Shown: one piece after another, positions 1 through 6,974 of the stretch
How positions within the stretch are numbered: the stretch's first letter is position 1
How the letters are laid out: every line of letters begins with the position of its first letter
Assembly (NCBI GenBank): GCA_955651735.1
Contig: CATPAM010000548.1
Coordinates: 1-9,279 of the forward strand
Length of the DNA stretch: 9,279 bases
Origin: Candidatus Acidiferrales bacterium
Lineage (GTDB): Bacteria; Acidobacteriota; Terriglobia; Acidiferrales; UBA7541
Direction: 5' to 3'
Made by a program: the position numbers and the translations under genes
The notes under the pieces: model-generated
Databases searched by the model: none
Seen by the model: the letters and a program-made list of their open reading frames with translations, nothing else
Told to the model about the DNA's origin: nothing

Positions 1-1438
1 GAAGGAAGAAGCGGCAAAGCCCGATCCGATTGCGGAAATAGACACCAAAATTCTGGAACAGGTGAAAACCGACGAGCCGGCGTTGAAGGCGGACCTGACG
101 TTTCTGACCGAGCACATCGGTGCGCGGCTAACCGGTTCGGCGACGCTGGACCTGGCGAGCCACTGGACCGCGGAGCAATTTAAAGCGGCGGGCCTTGCGA
201 ACGTGCATCTCGAGGACTGGACGATCGCGAATAGCTGGACGCGCGGGCCCGCGGCCGGCCGAGTGCTCGTCCCTACCGAGCAGGCGTTGACGCTGGCCTC
301 AGCAGGATGGTCACCCAGCACGAATGGCCCGGTGCGGGGACGGGTTGTTGGTGTTGCGTTTGAAAAAATCGAGGATCTGGAACCATACAAAGGCAAACTG
401 AAGGGCGCGATTGTCTTGTTTGGCCGGCCGCGAAAGATGGAGGCCCCGGAGTTTCCCTTGGCGACGCCTTGGGGCCAAAGCACGATTCCCCTGGCGCACG
501 CCGCGAATGAAATGCCCATTGACCCGGCGGCGTACCGGCAGGCCCGGCTGGCAGCCATGAAAATGTTTGCCGAGGAGAAAGTCACGGCTGTGCTGATCGC
601 TTCGGAGAAGGAGTTTGGCCTGCTAAATATGTCTGTGCAGTCGCGGGAGTACCAAGCCGCGTTAGTTCCGGTGGCCTACGCGGTTCGCGAGAATTACGAG
701 CAGTTGTGGCATTTGCAGGAGGAGGGGCGCGCGCAAGCGGAGGTGAGCATCGAGGGAAGCCTCAGCGGGAAGCCAGTGCAGGTGTATAACACCGTGGCGG
801 AGATTCGTGGGACGGAGAAGCCCGATGAGGTTGTCATCATTGGGGCGCACCTCGATTCCTGGGATCTAGGCACCGGCGCGACAGACAATGGCACGGGATC
901 GATGGCGGTGCTTGCTGCCGCGCGAGCTCTGCAGAAAGTGGGAGTGAAGCCGAAGCGCACGATCCGGTTTGTGCTCTTCACCGGCGAAGAGCAGGGCTTG
1001 AACGGCTCGCGCGCTTATGTGAAGGCGCACCAGGACGAGTTACCTAAGATTTCCGGGGTGCTGGTGCACGATACGGGGACGGGCAAAGTGCTTACCATCG
1101 GCTTGATGGGGAATTATGCGGTCCGCGAGACAATTGACCATGCGCTGTATCCACTCGCCAAGGCCAAGGATGTTGGATTAGTGGAGCCGAGCCTGCGCAG
1201 GGAGGGCGGTTCCGACCACGTGCCATTTGATGAAGCAGGCGTGCCGGGGTTCTGGTGCGTGCAGGACGTCGCCGACTACGACAAAATGCACCACTCGCAG
1301 GCGGACAGGCTGGAGCACGTGCGGTGGGACGACTTGACCGAGGGCGCGCAGGTGCTGGCGGTATTTGCGTACAATGTGGCGCAATTGCCGGAGTTGTTGC
1401 CGAGGAAGCCGTTGAAAGAGAAGAAAGCTGATCAGTAG
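1..1438 (+). CDS. M28-family zinc metallopeptidase with PA domain, 5' end outside window
   Basis: Probable exported zinc amino- or carboxypeptidase of the M28 family, resembling the carboxypeptidase Q type. The frame is open to the left edge, so the true start and any signal peptide lie outside; an internal GTG at 62 is unlikely to be the start because coding sequence ([14 protein letters not shown]) continues upstream of it. Numbering from that GTG codon, residues about 85-225 resemble a protease-associated (PA) insert. The peptidase core follows with the expected metal and catalytic residues: H263 and D265 in AHLDSWD, D275 in TDNGTG, the E309-E310 pair in TGEEQG, D337 in HDTGTG and a C-terminal His (H410 or H411) in MHHSQAD. 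All M28 ligands appear present, so it should be active. Substrate cannot be told from sequence. The C-terminus is Lys-rich ([10 protein letters not shown]). It ends 73 nt before dtd on the same strand. The family call is firm; the subfamily is inference. Confidence 0.93.
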   Translation, partial: KEEAAKPDPIAEIDTKILEQVKTDEPALKADLTFLTEHIGARLTGSATLDLASHWTAEQFKAAGLANVHLEDWTIANSWTRGPAAGRVLVPTEQALTLASAGWSPSTNGPVRGRVVGVAFEKIEDLEPYKGKLKGAIVLFGRPRKMEAPEFPLATPWGQSTIPLAHAANEMPIDPAAYRQARLAAMKMFAEEKVTAVLIASEKEFGLLNMSVQSREYQAALVPVAYAVRENYEQLWHLQEEGRAQAEVSIEGSLSGKPVQVYNTVAEIRGTEKPDEVVIIGAHLDSWDLGTGATDNGTGSMAVLAAARALQKVGVKPKRTIRFVLFTGEEQGLNGSRAYVKAHQDELPKISGVLVHDTGTGKVLTIGLMGNYAVRETIDHALYPLAKAKDVGLVEPSLRREGGSDHVPFDEAGVPGFWCVQDVADYDKMHHSQADRLEHVRWDDLTEGAQVLAVFAYNVAQLPELLPRKPLKEKKADQ

Positions 1439-1511
1439 GTACGCGCGGGCAGGCGGGGGGGTTGATGACGAGCGCTTGCTTGCGACAGACGGAGCGCCGA
1501 CACTTCAATTT

Positions 1512-1961
1512 ATGCGAGCTGTCGTGCAGCGGGTGAGCCGCGCCAAGGTTACAGTCGAAGGACGCGTCACCGGGGAAATCGGCGCTGGTTTGATGGTGCT
1601 GCTTGGCGTGGGCCGGGAAGACTCTCCAATGGTGGCTGCTTCTCTGGCTGAGAAAGTTGCAAACCTGCGCATCTTCGAGGATGAACAGGGGAAAATGAAC
1701 CGGTCGCTGCTGGACGTGAAAGGCGCCGCTCTCGTAGTTTCGCAATTCACTTTGTATGGTGACGCGCGCGGGCAGCGCCGCCCGAGCTTCATTTCCGCGG
1801 CGCCGCCGGAGCTTGCGGCCGCGCTGTATGAAGAATTCAATAAGGTCCTGCGCGGACTTGGCGTTGCCGTGGCGACGGGACTTTTTCAGGCCATGATGGC
1901 GGTGGAGCTGGTCAATGAAGGTCCGGTCACAATCCTCCTCGACTCTGACAAGACGTTTTAA
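1512..1961 (+). CDS. dtd: D-aminoacyl-tRNA deacylase
   Basis: Cytosolic homodimeric enzyme that hydrolyses D-amino acids (and glycine from mischarged tRNA-Ala) off tRNA, a translation proofreading step. The 149-residue product has the usual DTD length. The invariant N-terminus [13 protein letters not shown] fixes the start at ATG 1512; an in-frame TTG at 1476 would add 12 unconserved residues. The SQFTLYGD motif at residues 77-84 is the active-site segment, and NEGPVT at 135-140 carries the Gly-cisPro dipeptide that rejects L-amino acids across the dimer interface. The segment before it reads [14 protein letters not shown], a mild variant of the usual TGxFxAxM. The Shine-Dalgarno is weak (GGAGCG about 14 nt upstream). 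The last 47 nt overlap the next gene in another frame, which suggests translational coupling. Identification is very secure. Confidence 0.97.
   Translation: MRAVVQRVSRAKVTVEGRVTGEIGAGLMVLLGVGREDSPMVAASLAEKVANLRIFEDEQGKMNRSLLDVKGAALVVSQFTLYGDARGQRRPSFISAAPPELAAALYEEFNKVLRGLGVAVATGLFQAMMAVELVNEGPVTILLDSDKTF
1901..1907 (+). promoter_or_regulatory. Ribosome binding site of the AlkD-like gene, inside dtd
   Basis: GGTGGAG lies 7 nt before ATG 1915 and inside the dtd coding region. It supports the early start of the alkylation-repair gene and hence the long overlap with dtd. Confidence 0.5.
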
Positions 1962-2676
1962 ACGTTCGCGCAAGCAAACCGCCGAGCGTTGGAGTCGAAC
2001 AAGCGTCCTACGCGAATTGCAGAGGCTTGCAAATCCCAAGGTTCGCGCAAAAATGGCGTATTTCGGCGTCAAAGTGGCGAAGGCGTATGGAATCTCACAG
2101 CCAGTTTTGCATGCGCTGGCGCGGCGCATCGGCAAGAACCACGCGCTGGCCGAGCAGTTGTGGATCTCCGGCATTCATGAAGCGCGAATTTTGGCAACGT
2201 TGATCGGAGAAGCGGACAAAGTTACTGCCACGCAGATGGAACGGTGGGCGCAGGAGTTTGATTCGTGGGACCTGGTCGATGCGGCTTGCTGCTACCTTTA
2301 CGCCGAATCCTCCCCGGCATGGCGGCAAGTCGAGGCCTGGAGCAACCGAAACGAAGAATTTGTGAAGCGCGCGGCTTTTTCCTTACTGGCGTATCTAAGT
2401 TATAAGGATAAGCAAGCGCCGGATGAGCGATTCGAGCAATTTTTGTGGGTGATCGAGCGAGAGGCCCACGACGAAAGGAACTTCGTGCGCAAAGCGGTAA
2501 ATTGGGCACTGCGAAATATCGGAAAACGAAGCTTGCGTCTTAATCGTTCGGCGATTCGAGCAGCCGAGCGAATCCGGAGGCAGGAGTCTCGCGCGGCGCG
2601 ATGGATTGCGGCGGACGCTCTGCGCGAGCTCAGAAGCGAAGCGGTGCAACAGCGGCTACGGCGGAAGGCGGCCTGA
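1915..2676 (+). CDS. AlkD-like DNA alkylation repair protein
   Basis: Probable HEAT-repeat DNA glycosylase of the DNA_alkylation (AlkC/AlkD) family, which removes bulky or cationic alkylated bases such as 3-methyladenine and 7-methylguanine without flipping them out. The 253-residue product is all-helical in appearance. SWDLVD at 117-122 gives W118 and D122 with the W-x3-D spacing of Bacillus cereus AlkD W109/D113. An Arg in VKRAAF (R152) and W197 in [15 protein letters not shown] are the likely counterparts of R148 and W187, although intervals differ and need alignment. The last 50 residues are Arg/Ala-rich and basic, perhaps an extra DNA-contact tail. ATG 1915 was chosen because GGTGGAG lies 7 nt upstream and the family-like [11 protein letters not shown] begins at residue 31; the first 25-30 residues ([17 protein letters not shown]) look unstructured. 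A TTG at 2017 or ATG 2053 would be later alternatives. It overlaps dtd by 47 nt and precedes a GNAT gene by 4 nt. Confidence 0.88.
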   Translation: MKVRSQSSSTLTRRFKRSRKQTAERWSRTSVLRELQRLANPKVRAKMAYFGVKVAKAYGISQPVLHALARRIGKNHALAEQLWISGIHEARILATLIGEADKVTATQMERWAQEFDSWDLVDAACCYLYAESSPAWRQVEAWSNRNEEFVKRAAFSLLAYLSYKDKQAPDERFEQFLWVIEREAHDERNFVRKAVNWALRNIGKRSLRLNRSAIRAAERIRRQESRAARWIAADALRELRSEAVQQRLRRKAA

Positions 2677-2680
2677 CGCC

Positions 2681-3151
2681 ATGGCATCAACTGCAAGCGG
2701 GTTGGCATCCGCAAGAGTGAAGATTCGGAGGGCGCGGCGCGGCGATGCTGAACGCATCGCACAGCTATCTGGAGAGTTGGGCTATCCGGCTACAGCAGCC
2801 CAAGTCGCCACGAGATTGCGGCAGCTTAAGCCTACGTCAAAACATGCGGTCTTTGTCGCGGAATCCCCCGACGCAGCCACCGGCTTGATCGGTTGGGTGC
2901 ATGTCAGCGTGTCGCTTTTGTTGGAAAGCGATATGCGCGCCGAAGTGAATGGGCTGATCGTTGCGGAAGGACAGCGCAGCGCGGGAGCGGGCGCGAAACT
3001 TCTGGAAGCTGCGGAGGAATGGGCGCGAAGGCGCAGTTGCCGGGGGATGAATGTGCGGTCGAACGTGATCCGCGAACGGGCGCACGGGTTTTACGAACGG
3101 AACGGATACGAGCACTACAAGACGCAGAAGGCGTTCCGCAAGGCGCTCTAG
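2681..3151 (+). CDS. GNAT-family N-acetyltransferase
   Basis: Acetyl-CoA-dependent N-acetyltransferase of the GNAT superfamily, 156 residues, cytosolic; substrate unknown. The fold order is visible. An N-terminal VKIRRARRGDAERIAQL strand-helix sits at about residues 13-29. Motif A is EVNGLIVAEGQRSAGAGAKLL at 88-108, with the pyrophosphate-binding QRSAGAG (98-104) in place of the canonical Q/RxxGxG/A. Motif B is RAHGFYERNGYEHYKTQKAFRK near the C-terminus. This ending is typical of the aminoglycoside 6'-acetyltransferase-like branch, but that alone does not imply drug resistance. ATG 2681 was chosen because GGAAGG lies 12 nt upstream and the gene then starts 4 nt after the previous stop; GTG 2717 is a shorter alternative that begins right at the conserved VKIRRA. 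It is probably co-transcribed with dtd and the AlkD-like gene. Family firm, substrate unassigned. Confidence 0.9.
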   Translation: MASTASGLASARVKIRRARRGDAERIAQLSGELGYPATAAQVATRLRQLKPTSKHAVFVAESPDAATGLIGWVHVSVSLLLESDMRAEVNGLIVAEGQRSAGAGAKLLEAAEEWARRRSCRGMNVRSNVIRERAHGFYERNGYEHYKTQKAFRKAL

Positions 3152-3197
3152 ATTGCGCGCACGATGAGAACAAGAAAAGATTGGTTGTCCCACACCC

Positions 3198-3207
3198 ACC
3201 TGCAGGT
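3198..3207. repeat. 10-bp perfect palindrome in the GNAT-MarR gap
   Basis: ACCTGCAGGT is a perfect palindrome with no loop, in the 120-nt gap downstream of the acetyltransferase gene. It has no T-run behind it, so it does not look like an intrinsic terminator. It may be chance or an accessory protein site; little more can be said. Confidence 0.2.
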
Positions 3208-3241
3208 TACCCGCGCGAACCTTCCATGATCCGCGCTGCCT

Positions 3242-3266
3242 TAGTATATCGCAGTACGATATACTA
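3242..3266. promoter_or_regulatory. Perfect inverted repeat, likely MarR operator, overlapping the promoter
   Basis: The arms TAGTATATCG (3242-3251) and CGATATACTA (3257-3266) are exact reverse complements around the 5-nt spacer CAGTA. It is an A+T-rich island in G+C-rich DNA and ends 5 nt before the MarR start codon. Size and symmetry suit a dimeric winged-helix regulator. The right arm contains TATACT (3260-3265), one mismatch from the sigma70 -10 consensus, so a bound regulator would block transcription. No good -35 lies 16-18 nt upstream. Autorepression by the adjacent MarR protein is inference. Confidence 0.7.
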
Positions 3267-3271
3267 GAGGC

Positions 3272-3736
3272 ATGACGACGGAGATTACTACCGACGAATA
3301 CCAGGCTTTGGCAGAGCTGCGCTACCGAATTCGCCATTTCCTGCGGGAAGGAGATGTGGTGGCGCAGGCGGTGGGCCTGGAGCCTCAACAGTATCTGCTT
3401 TTACTTACGATTCGAGGACTACCGGCTGGCGAAGAAGCGACAATCCGAACCCTGGCCGAGCGGTTGGCATTGAAACATCACAGCGTGGTGGAATTGATCG
3501 ACCGTCTGGAAATGCACGGCTATGTTCGGCGCACGCGCGGGCGTGACGACCGGCGGCGCGTGCTGGTTTCGTTGCTGCCTCGCGGGGAGCGCATCCTGGA
3601 ACAAGTAGCGCGGCACCGCATCGGTGAAGTGCGCGCGAACGGGCATGCGCTGGTTCGCGCCATCGATCAATTGCTGGAAAAGCCGCCGCAAGCAAGACAA
3701 ACAAAGTCTTCGCCGAAGCGAGAAAAGCGTGGATAG
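3272..3736 (+). CDS. MarR-family transcriptional regulator
   Basis: DNA-binding dimeric repressor or activator of the MarR family, 154 residues. An N-terminal helical dimerisation region (about 8-50, with LEPQQYLLLLTIRGLP) leads into a winged helix-turn-helix. ATIRTLAERLALKHHS (56-71) forms the first part of the HTH, HHSVVELIDRLEMHGYV (69-85) contains the recognition helix, and RRTRGRDDRRRVLVSLL (86-102) is the Arg-rich wing with the family's typical D-x-R-R-R pattern. A C-terminal helix and a basic tail (KSSPKREKRG) follow. The ligand is unknown. The ATG follows a 10+10 bp inverted repeat by 5 nt and has only GAGG 1 nt upstream, too close for a normal Shine-Dalgarno, so the message may be leaderless. 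The stop overlaps the start of the next small gene (GTGGATAG), which implies coupling. Autoregulation is inferred. Confidence 0.9.
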   Translation: MTTEITTDEYQALAELRYRIRHFLREGDVVAQAVGLEPQQYLLLLTIRGLPAGEEATIRTLAERLALKHHSVVELIDRLEMHGYVRRTRGRDDRRRVLVSLLPRGERILEQVARHRIGEVRANGHALVRAIDQLLEKPPQARQTKSSPKREKRG

Positions 3737-3995
3737 CGAGGATTTCAAGCAGCAGACGAACGCCAGACGGTGGTGGACGCCATCGCAGAAGTGGGGCGCC
3801 CTGATCAAACAGCGCACCGTCGCGCTGGAGCGCCTGGGCGCGGCGGGTGTGGACGCCCTGCCGGTTGTAAGCCGTGCCGACGTGCACAAGCTGGAGGGCG
3901 TTGTCGCGCTACTGGACGTGCTGAAATTTTACGGGTTCGCCTCGCAAAACACGGACGATCGAGTGCGCGTTGACTTGCCGCTAGACGCACCCTAA
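3729..3995 (+). CDS. Small hypothetical protein coupled to the MarR gene
   Basis: Not recognised. The 88-residue product starts at GTG 3729, which shares 8 nt with the end of the MarR gene. This is the start most consistent with translational coupling; an in-frame ATG at 3624 would overlap the regulator by over 110 nt. Third codon positions are mostly G or C in this frame, as in the neighbouring genes, which supports real coding. The protein is soluble-looking with no signal peptide or membrane helix. It has an aromatic patch (ARRWWTPSQKWGALI, about residues 13-27), then an amphipathic helical stretch (RTVALERLGAAGVDAL) and a second (DVHKLEGVVALLDVLKFYGF), and ends in an acidic/proline tail. 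It could be a partner or effector-linked protein of the regulator. Opposite-strand frames also run through here but look like shadows. Function unknown. Confidence 0.6.
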   Translation: MDSEDFKQQTNARRWWTPSQKWGALIKQRTVALERLGAAGVDALPVVSRADVHKLEGVVALLDVLKFYGFASQNTDDRVRVDLPLDAP

Positions 3996-3999
3996 GATG

Positions 4000-4016
4000 A
4001 ACCGCGGATGGCGGTT
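4000..4016 (+). terminator. Small hairpin followed by T-rich tract before the kinase gene
   Basis: AACCGC (4000-4005) and GCGGTT (4011-4016) form a perfect 6-bp stem with a 5-nt loop, followed by TTCCTTCTT up to the kinase ATG at 4025. It resembles a weak intrinsic terminator or attenuator separating the MarR unit from the kinase. The T-run is interrupted by C and the kinase start codon is only 8 nt beyond the stem, so a role in initiation control is equally possible. Confidence 0.3.
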
Positions 4017-4024
4017 TCCTTCTT

Positions 4025-6442
4025 ATGACCGGGCGCACCATCTCCCATTACCGCGTTCTGGAAAAGTTGGGCGGCGGGGGCATGGGGATCGTGTATAAGG
4101 CCGAGGACGTCCGTCTCGGCCGCCACGTGTGCCTGAAATTTCTTTCTGAGAAACTTTCCAAGGATCATCCAGCCGTCGAGCGATTTCAACGCGAAGCGCG
4201 AGCGGCCTCGTCTTTGAACCACCCGCACATCTGCACTATCTATGACGTCGACGAATACGACGGCCAGAGTTTCATTGTCATGGAGTTTCTCGAGGGACAG
4301 ACGCTCAAGCATCTCATTGCGGGTGAGCCGATGGACATTGAGCGCGTGCCGGAATACGGCCATCAGATGGCGGACGCCCTCGAGGCTGCTCACGCCAAGG
4401 CCATCATTCATCGCGACATCAAGCCCGCGAATATTTTTCTGACCGAACGCGGCCAAATAAAGCTTCTCGACTTTGGTCTCGCGAAGTTGATACCGGAACG
4501 CAAGGGGGTAGCGTCACCGACTTATGCCGGAACCGGTTTCAGCAGCACGACGCAAGATCCGCCTCTGACCAGCACCGGCGTTTCCATGGGCACGGTGGCT
4601 TACATGTCTCCAGAGCAGGTGCGCGGGGAAGAATTGGATGAACGCACTGACCTGTTCTCCCTCGGACTCGTTCTGTATGAGATGGCCACGGGCAAGCAGG
4701 CTTTTGTGGGAAATACCTCGGGGGTTTTGTTCGAGGCCATTCTCAATCGTGCGCCGGCACCGGCAGCGCGTCTGAATCCAGCCATTTCCCAGCAACTCGA
4801 GCAAATCATCAACAAAGCGCTGGAAAAGAACCGTGCGCTCCGCTACCGCACGGCGGCGGATCTCAGCGCGGATTTGCAACGGTTGAAGCGCGATACGGAC
4901 TCGGCGCGCGCTTTCCAAGTTACCTCGGGTGCCTCTTCTGAGCAGCCGATGAAGCGCCGATGGATTCTCATTTGGGCTGCAGTAGCGGCCCTGGTTCTAC
5001 TCTTATTTGGCTGGAATATGGGCGGCCTACTCGACCGCGTATTTCACGGCACCGCGCTGCGACGCGTCGACTCTATCGCCGTCTTGCCCTTCACGAACGT
5101 AAGCAACGACCCGAAAACGGAGTATCTCAGTGACGGCATCACAGAGAGCCTGATCAACAGCCTTTCACAATTGCCTAACCTTTCGGTGACGTCCCGCAAT
5201 ACAGTATTTCGCTACAAAGGGCAGCCGACGGATCCGCAGAAGTTGGGCCATGACATGGGGGTGAGAGCGATTCTTACCGGGAGGCTGATTCAGACCGGGG
5301 ATGAGCTGATGATCAGCGTCAGCCTGGAGGACGTGCGGGAAAGCCGACAAATCTGGGGCGAGCAGTACAACCGTAAGCTTTCCAACCTGGTTTCGGTGCA
5401 GCAGGAGATTGCCGCCGACATTTACGGCCGGTTGCGTCCCAAACTTGAAGGCGAAGAACGAAAACTGCTGGCCAAGCGGCCCACAGAAAACGTTGAGGCG
5501 TATCAGCTTTACCTGCAAGGCTTGTTCTACTGGAACAAATGGACCGAAGCCGACTTCAAAAAGGCCGCTGACTATTTCACGCAAGCGGTGCAAAAGGATT
5601 CGAGATACGCATTGTCTTACGCGGGGCTGGCTGACACCTATAGCTTGCTAGGTGACGCAGGGTATCTGCCACCATCAGAGGCATGGCCGAAGGCCAAGGC
5701 GGCGGCCATGCAGGCGATGGAAATCGATGACACGCTGGCGGAAGCTCACACTTCTCTCGCGCTTGTGAAGGAGCATTTTGAGTGGGACTGGACGGGAGCA
5801 GAAACAGAATTCCGGCGGGCCATCGAGTTAAATCCGAATTCAGCTACGGCGCACCATTGGTACGGAGACTACCTGGCGAACATGGGACGTCCGGAGGAAG
5901 GACTGCGGGAGACAAAACGTGCCCAGGAATTGGACCCACTCTCGCTGATCATCAACACGACGCTGGGTTGGCAGTTCTATTTGGCCCGCCGCAGCGACCA
6001 AGCCATCGACCAACTGCGCCGGGTTCTCGATATTGACGCGAAATTCACTCCGGCGCGGCGCGTGCTCGAGGAAGTCTACGCACAGTCGGGCAAATACAAG
6101 GAAGCGGTCGAAGAGAGAGAAAAAGTGCTGTCACTCTCGGGAAGTCCGGAGCTCGCCGCTTCCATCGCGGAGGATTTTTCCAAGTACGGATACAAAGGCG
6201 TGCAGCAGAGCTGGCTCGATGGGTTGGCTGAAATCTCCAAACATCGCTATGTCTCCCCCTTCAGCATTGCCGAGGGCTATATGCGCGTGGGCCAACGGGA
6301 GAAAGCGCTCGAGTGGCTTGAGAAGGCTTACGAAGAGCACGACAGCGGGCTCGTTTCGATTGGTGTCGAGCCCATGTTCGACGCCATTCGATCGGAGGCG
6401 CGTTTCAAGGAAATCGTCCGGCGCATGAAGCTGGCGAGCTAG
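4025..6442 (+). CDS. Transmembrane Ser/Thr protein kinase with FlgO/TolB-like and TPR domains
   Basis: Hanks-type (PknB-like) kinase of 805 residues. The cytoplasmic kinase domain spans about 8-290. It shows the Gly loop GGGGMG (16-21), ATP-binding K38 in HVCLKFL, the alpha-C Glu E57, the catalytic loop HRDIKPAN (129-136, base D131), DFG at 149-151, SPE at 195-197 and the F-helix D209. All catalytic residues are present. The activation segment is long (about 48 residues from DFG to SPE) and rich in Ser/Thr. One membrane helix lies at about 313-330 (WILIWAAVAALVLLLFGW), preceded by KRR, so the rest should be periplasmic. Residues 350-470 (SIAVLPFTNVSNDPKTEYLSDG) are a FlgO/TolB-N-like domain. 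About six TPR-like repeats run from about 490 to 706, followed by a degenerate C-terminal TPR segment. It probably relays an envelope signal by phosphorylation; targets are unknown. There is no clear Shine-Dalgarno, but the start matches the family N-terminus (ISHYRVLEKLG). Confidence 0.95.
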   Translation: MTGRTISHYRVLEKLGGGGMGIVYKAEDVRLGRHVCLKFLSEKLSKDHPAVERFQREARAASSLNHPHICTIYDVDEYDGQSFIVMEFLEGQTLKHLIAGEPMDIERVPEYGHQMADALEAAHAKAIIHRDIKPANIFLTERGQIKLLDFGLAKLIPERKGVASPTYAGTGFSSTTQDPPLTSTGVSMGTVAYMSPEQVRGEELDERTDLFSLGLVLYEMATGKQAFVGNTSGVLFEAILNRAPAPAARLNPAISQQLEQIINKALEKNRALRYRTAADLSADLQRLKRDTDSARAFQVTSGASSEQPMKRRWILIWAAVAALVLLLFGWNMGGLLDRVFHGTALRRVDSIAVLPFTNVSNDPKTEYLSDGITESLINSLSQLPNLSVTSRNTVFRYKGQPTDPQKLGHDMGVRAILTGRLIQTGDELMISVSLEDVRESRQIWGEQYNRKLSNLVSVQQEIAADIYGRLRPKLEGEERKLLAKRPTENVEAYQLYLQGLFYWNKWTEADFKKAADYFTQAVQKDSRYALSYAGLADTYSLLGDAGYLPPSEAWPKAKAAAMQAMEIDDTLAEAHTSLALVKEHFEWDWTGAETEFRRAIELNPNSATAHHWYGDYLANMGRPEEGLRETKRAQELDPLSLIINTTLGWQFYLARRSDQAIDQLRRVLDIDAKFTPARRVLEEVYAQSGKYKEAVEEREKVLSLSGSPELAASIAEDFSKYGYKGVQQSWLDGLAEISKHRYVSPFSIAEGYMRVGQREKALEWLEKAYEEHDSGLVSIGVEPMFDAIRSEARFKEIVRRMKLAS

Positions 6443-6454
6443 ATGGTCGCCATC
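6442..6454. other. Short hairpin in the convergent kinase / binding-protein gap
   Basis: GATGG (6442-6446) and CCATC (6450-6454) make a perfect 5-bp stem with a 3-nt loop, starting on the last base of the kinase stop codon. Only 20 nt separate the two convergent stop codons. No T-run follows on either strand, so it is at best a weak end-of-transcript structure. Confidence 0.2.
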
Positions 6455-6462
6455 GGGCGGCC

Positions 6463-6963
6463 TTATCGCAATGGATATTCTCTATCTCCCGGCAAGTACC
6501 CATCGACGCGCAGTACTTTCAGTCCCGGTCGCACGTTGCGAGCGTCCATGAAAGCAATGGCTCCGGGTATGCCCGCAACCAGCTCATATTGCATATCGTT
6601 TGAATATACGATTTTGGGCGGCGACGCGGCCTCTGCCCTAAAAATCTTCGCCACCCAGTATTGTTTGAATTGCGCTTCGCTCATCTGATAAATGACCCGC
6701 AGTACAACATCCCGCTCACGTGCGACCGGAGCGCGAATGAGCAACACCACCGGAAGCTTGGCGTTCCAGTATTGCCGTTCTCCGAGGAGAACCTTGCGCA
6801 CGTCGGACAGCGTGAGATCGCTTACCGGCGTGTCCGGGTGGACCACAACGGCGATGTCTGCTCCTCCACGGGCGGTTTGGGCCGACGACCCATTCTGAAC
6901 AATCGTTACGAGCGAGATCAGCGCAATGAGGACTGCCGCTATGCGTTTTGTAAGAGCATTCAT
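6463..6963 (-). CDS. Small PstS-like periplasmic substrate-binding protein
   Basis: Exported binding-protein-like polypeptide of 166 residues, of the short family usually labelled phosphate ABC transporter substrate-binding protein (PBP-like). The N-terminus MNALTKRIAAVLIALISLVT is a signal peptide with cleavage probably near SSA-QT (about residue 28). Family pattern visible: DIAVVVHPDTPVSDLTLSDVRKVLLGERQYW (36-66), then PVVLLIRAPVARERDVVLRV, then MSEAQFKQYWVAKIF (94-108), then PPKIVYSND and the hallmark GIPGAIAFMD (131-140), a variant of PGAIGYV. It is about half the length of true PstS, so it is probably a one-domain relative. No ABC permease or ATPase gene lies nearby. It starts 11 nt after the porin stop with only a weak ribosome site and is surely co-transcribed with it. 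Phosphate as ligand is only a family-based guess; other oxyanions, or a sensing role, are possible. Confidence 0.82.
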   Translation of the reverse strand: MNALTKRIAAVLIALISLVTIVQNGSSAQTARGGADIAVVVHPDTPVSDLTLSDVRKVLLGERQYWNAKLPVVLLIRAPVARERDVVLRVIYQMSEAQFKQYWVAKIFRAEAASPPKIVYSNDMQYELVAGIPGAIAFMDARNVRPGLKVLRVDGYLPGDREYPLR

Positions 6964-6974
6964 TGGCAGATCGC

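Noticed and set aside
1439..1511. Possible promoter or terminator between the M28 gene and dtd
   Set aside because: The 73-nt gap has a G-run and a GCTTGCTTGC repeat, but no stem with a T-run and no -35/-10 pair that I could support.
1092..2174. A 360-codon open frame on the minus strand
   Set aside because: It runs antisense across the M28 gene end, dtd and the AlkD-like gene start, all well supported. The translation is Arg/Ser/Pro/His-rich without any motif.
2681..3151. Aminoglycoside resistance gene
   Set aside because: The C-terminal motif resembles 6'-acetyltransferase-like GNATs, but this branch covers many substrates and the setting beside dtd and a repair gene looks chromosomal and housekeeping.
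3405..3889. Two overlapping minus-strand open frames opposite the MarR gene
   Set aside because: Their translations are Arg/Ala/Cys-rich with no family signature, while the plus-strand frame is an unmistakable winged helix-turn-helix protein.
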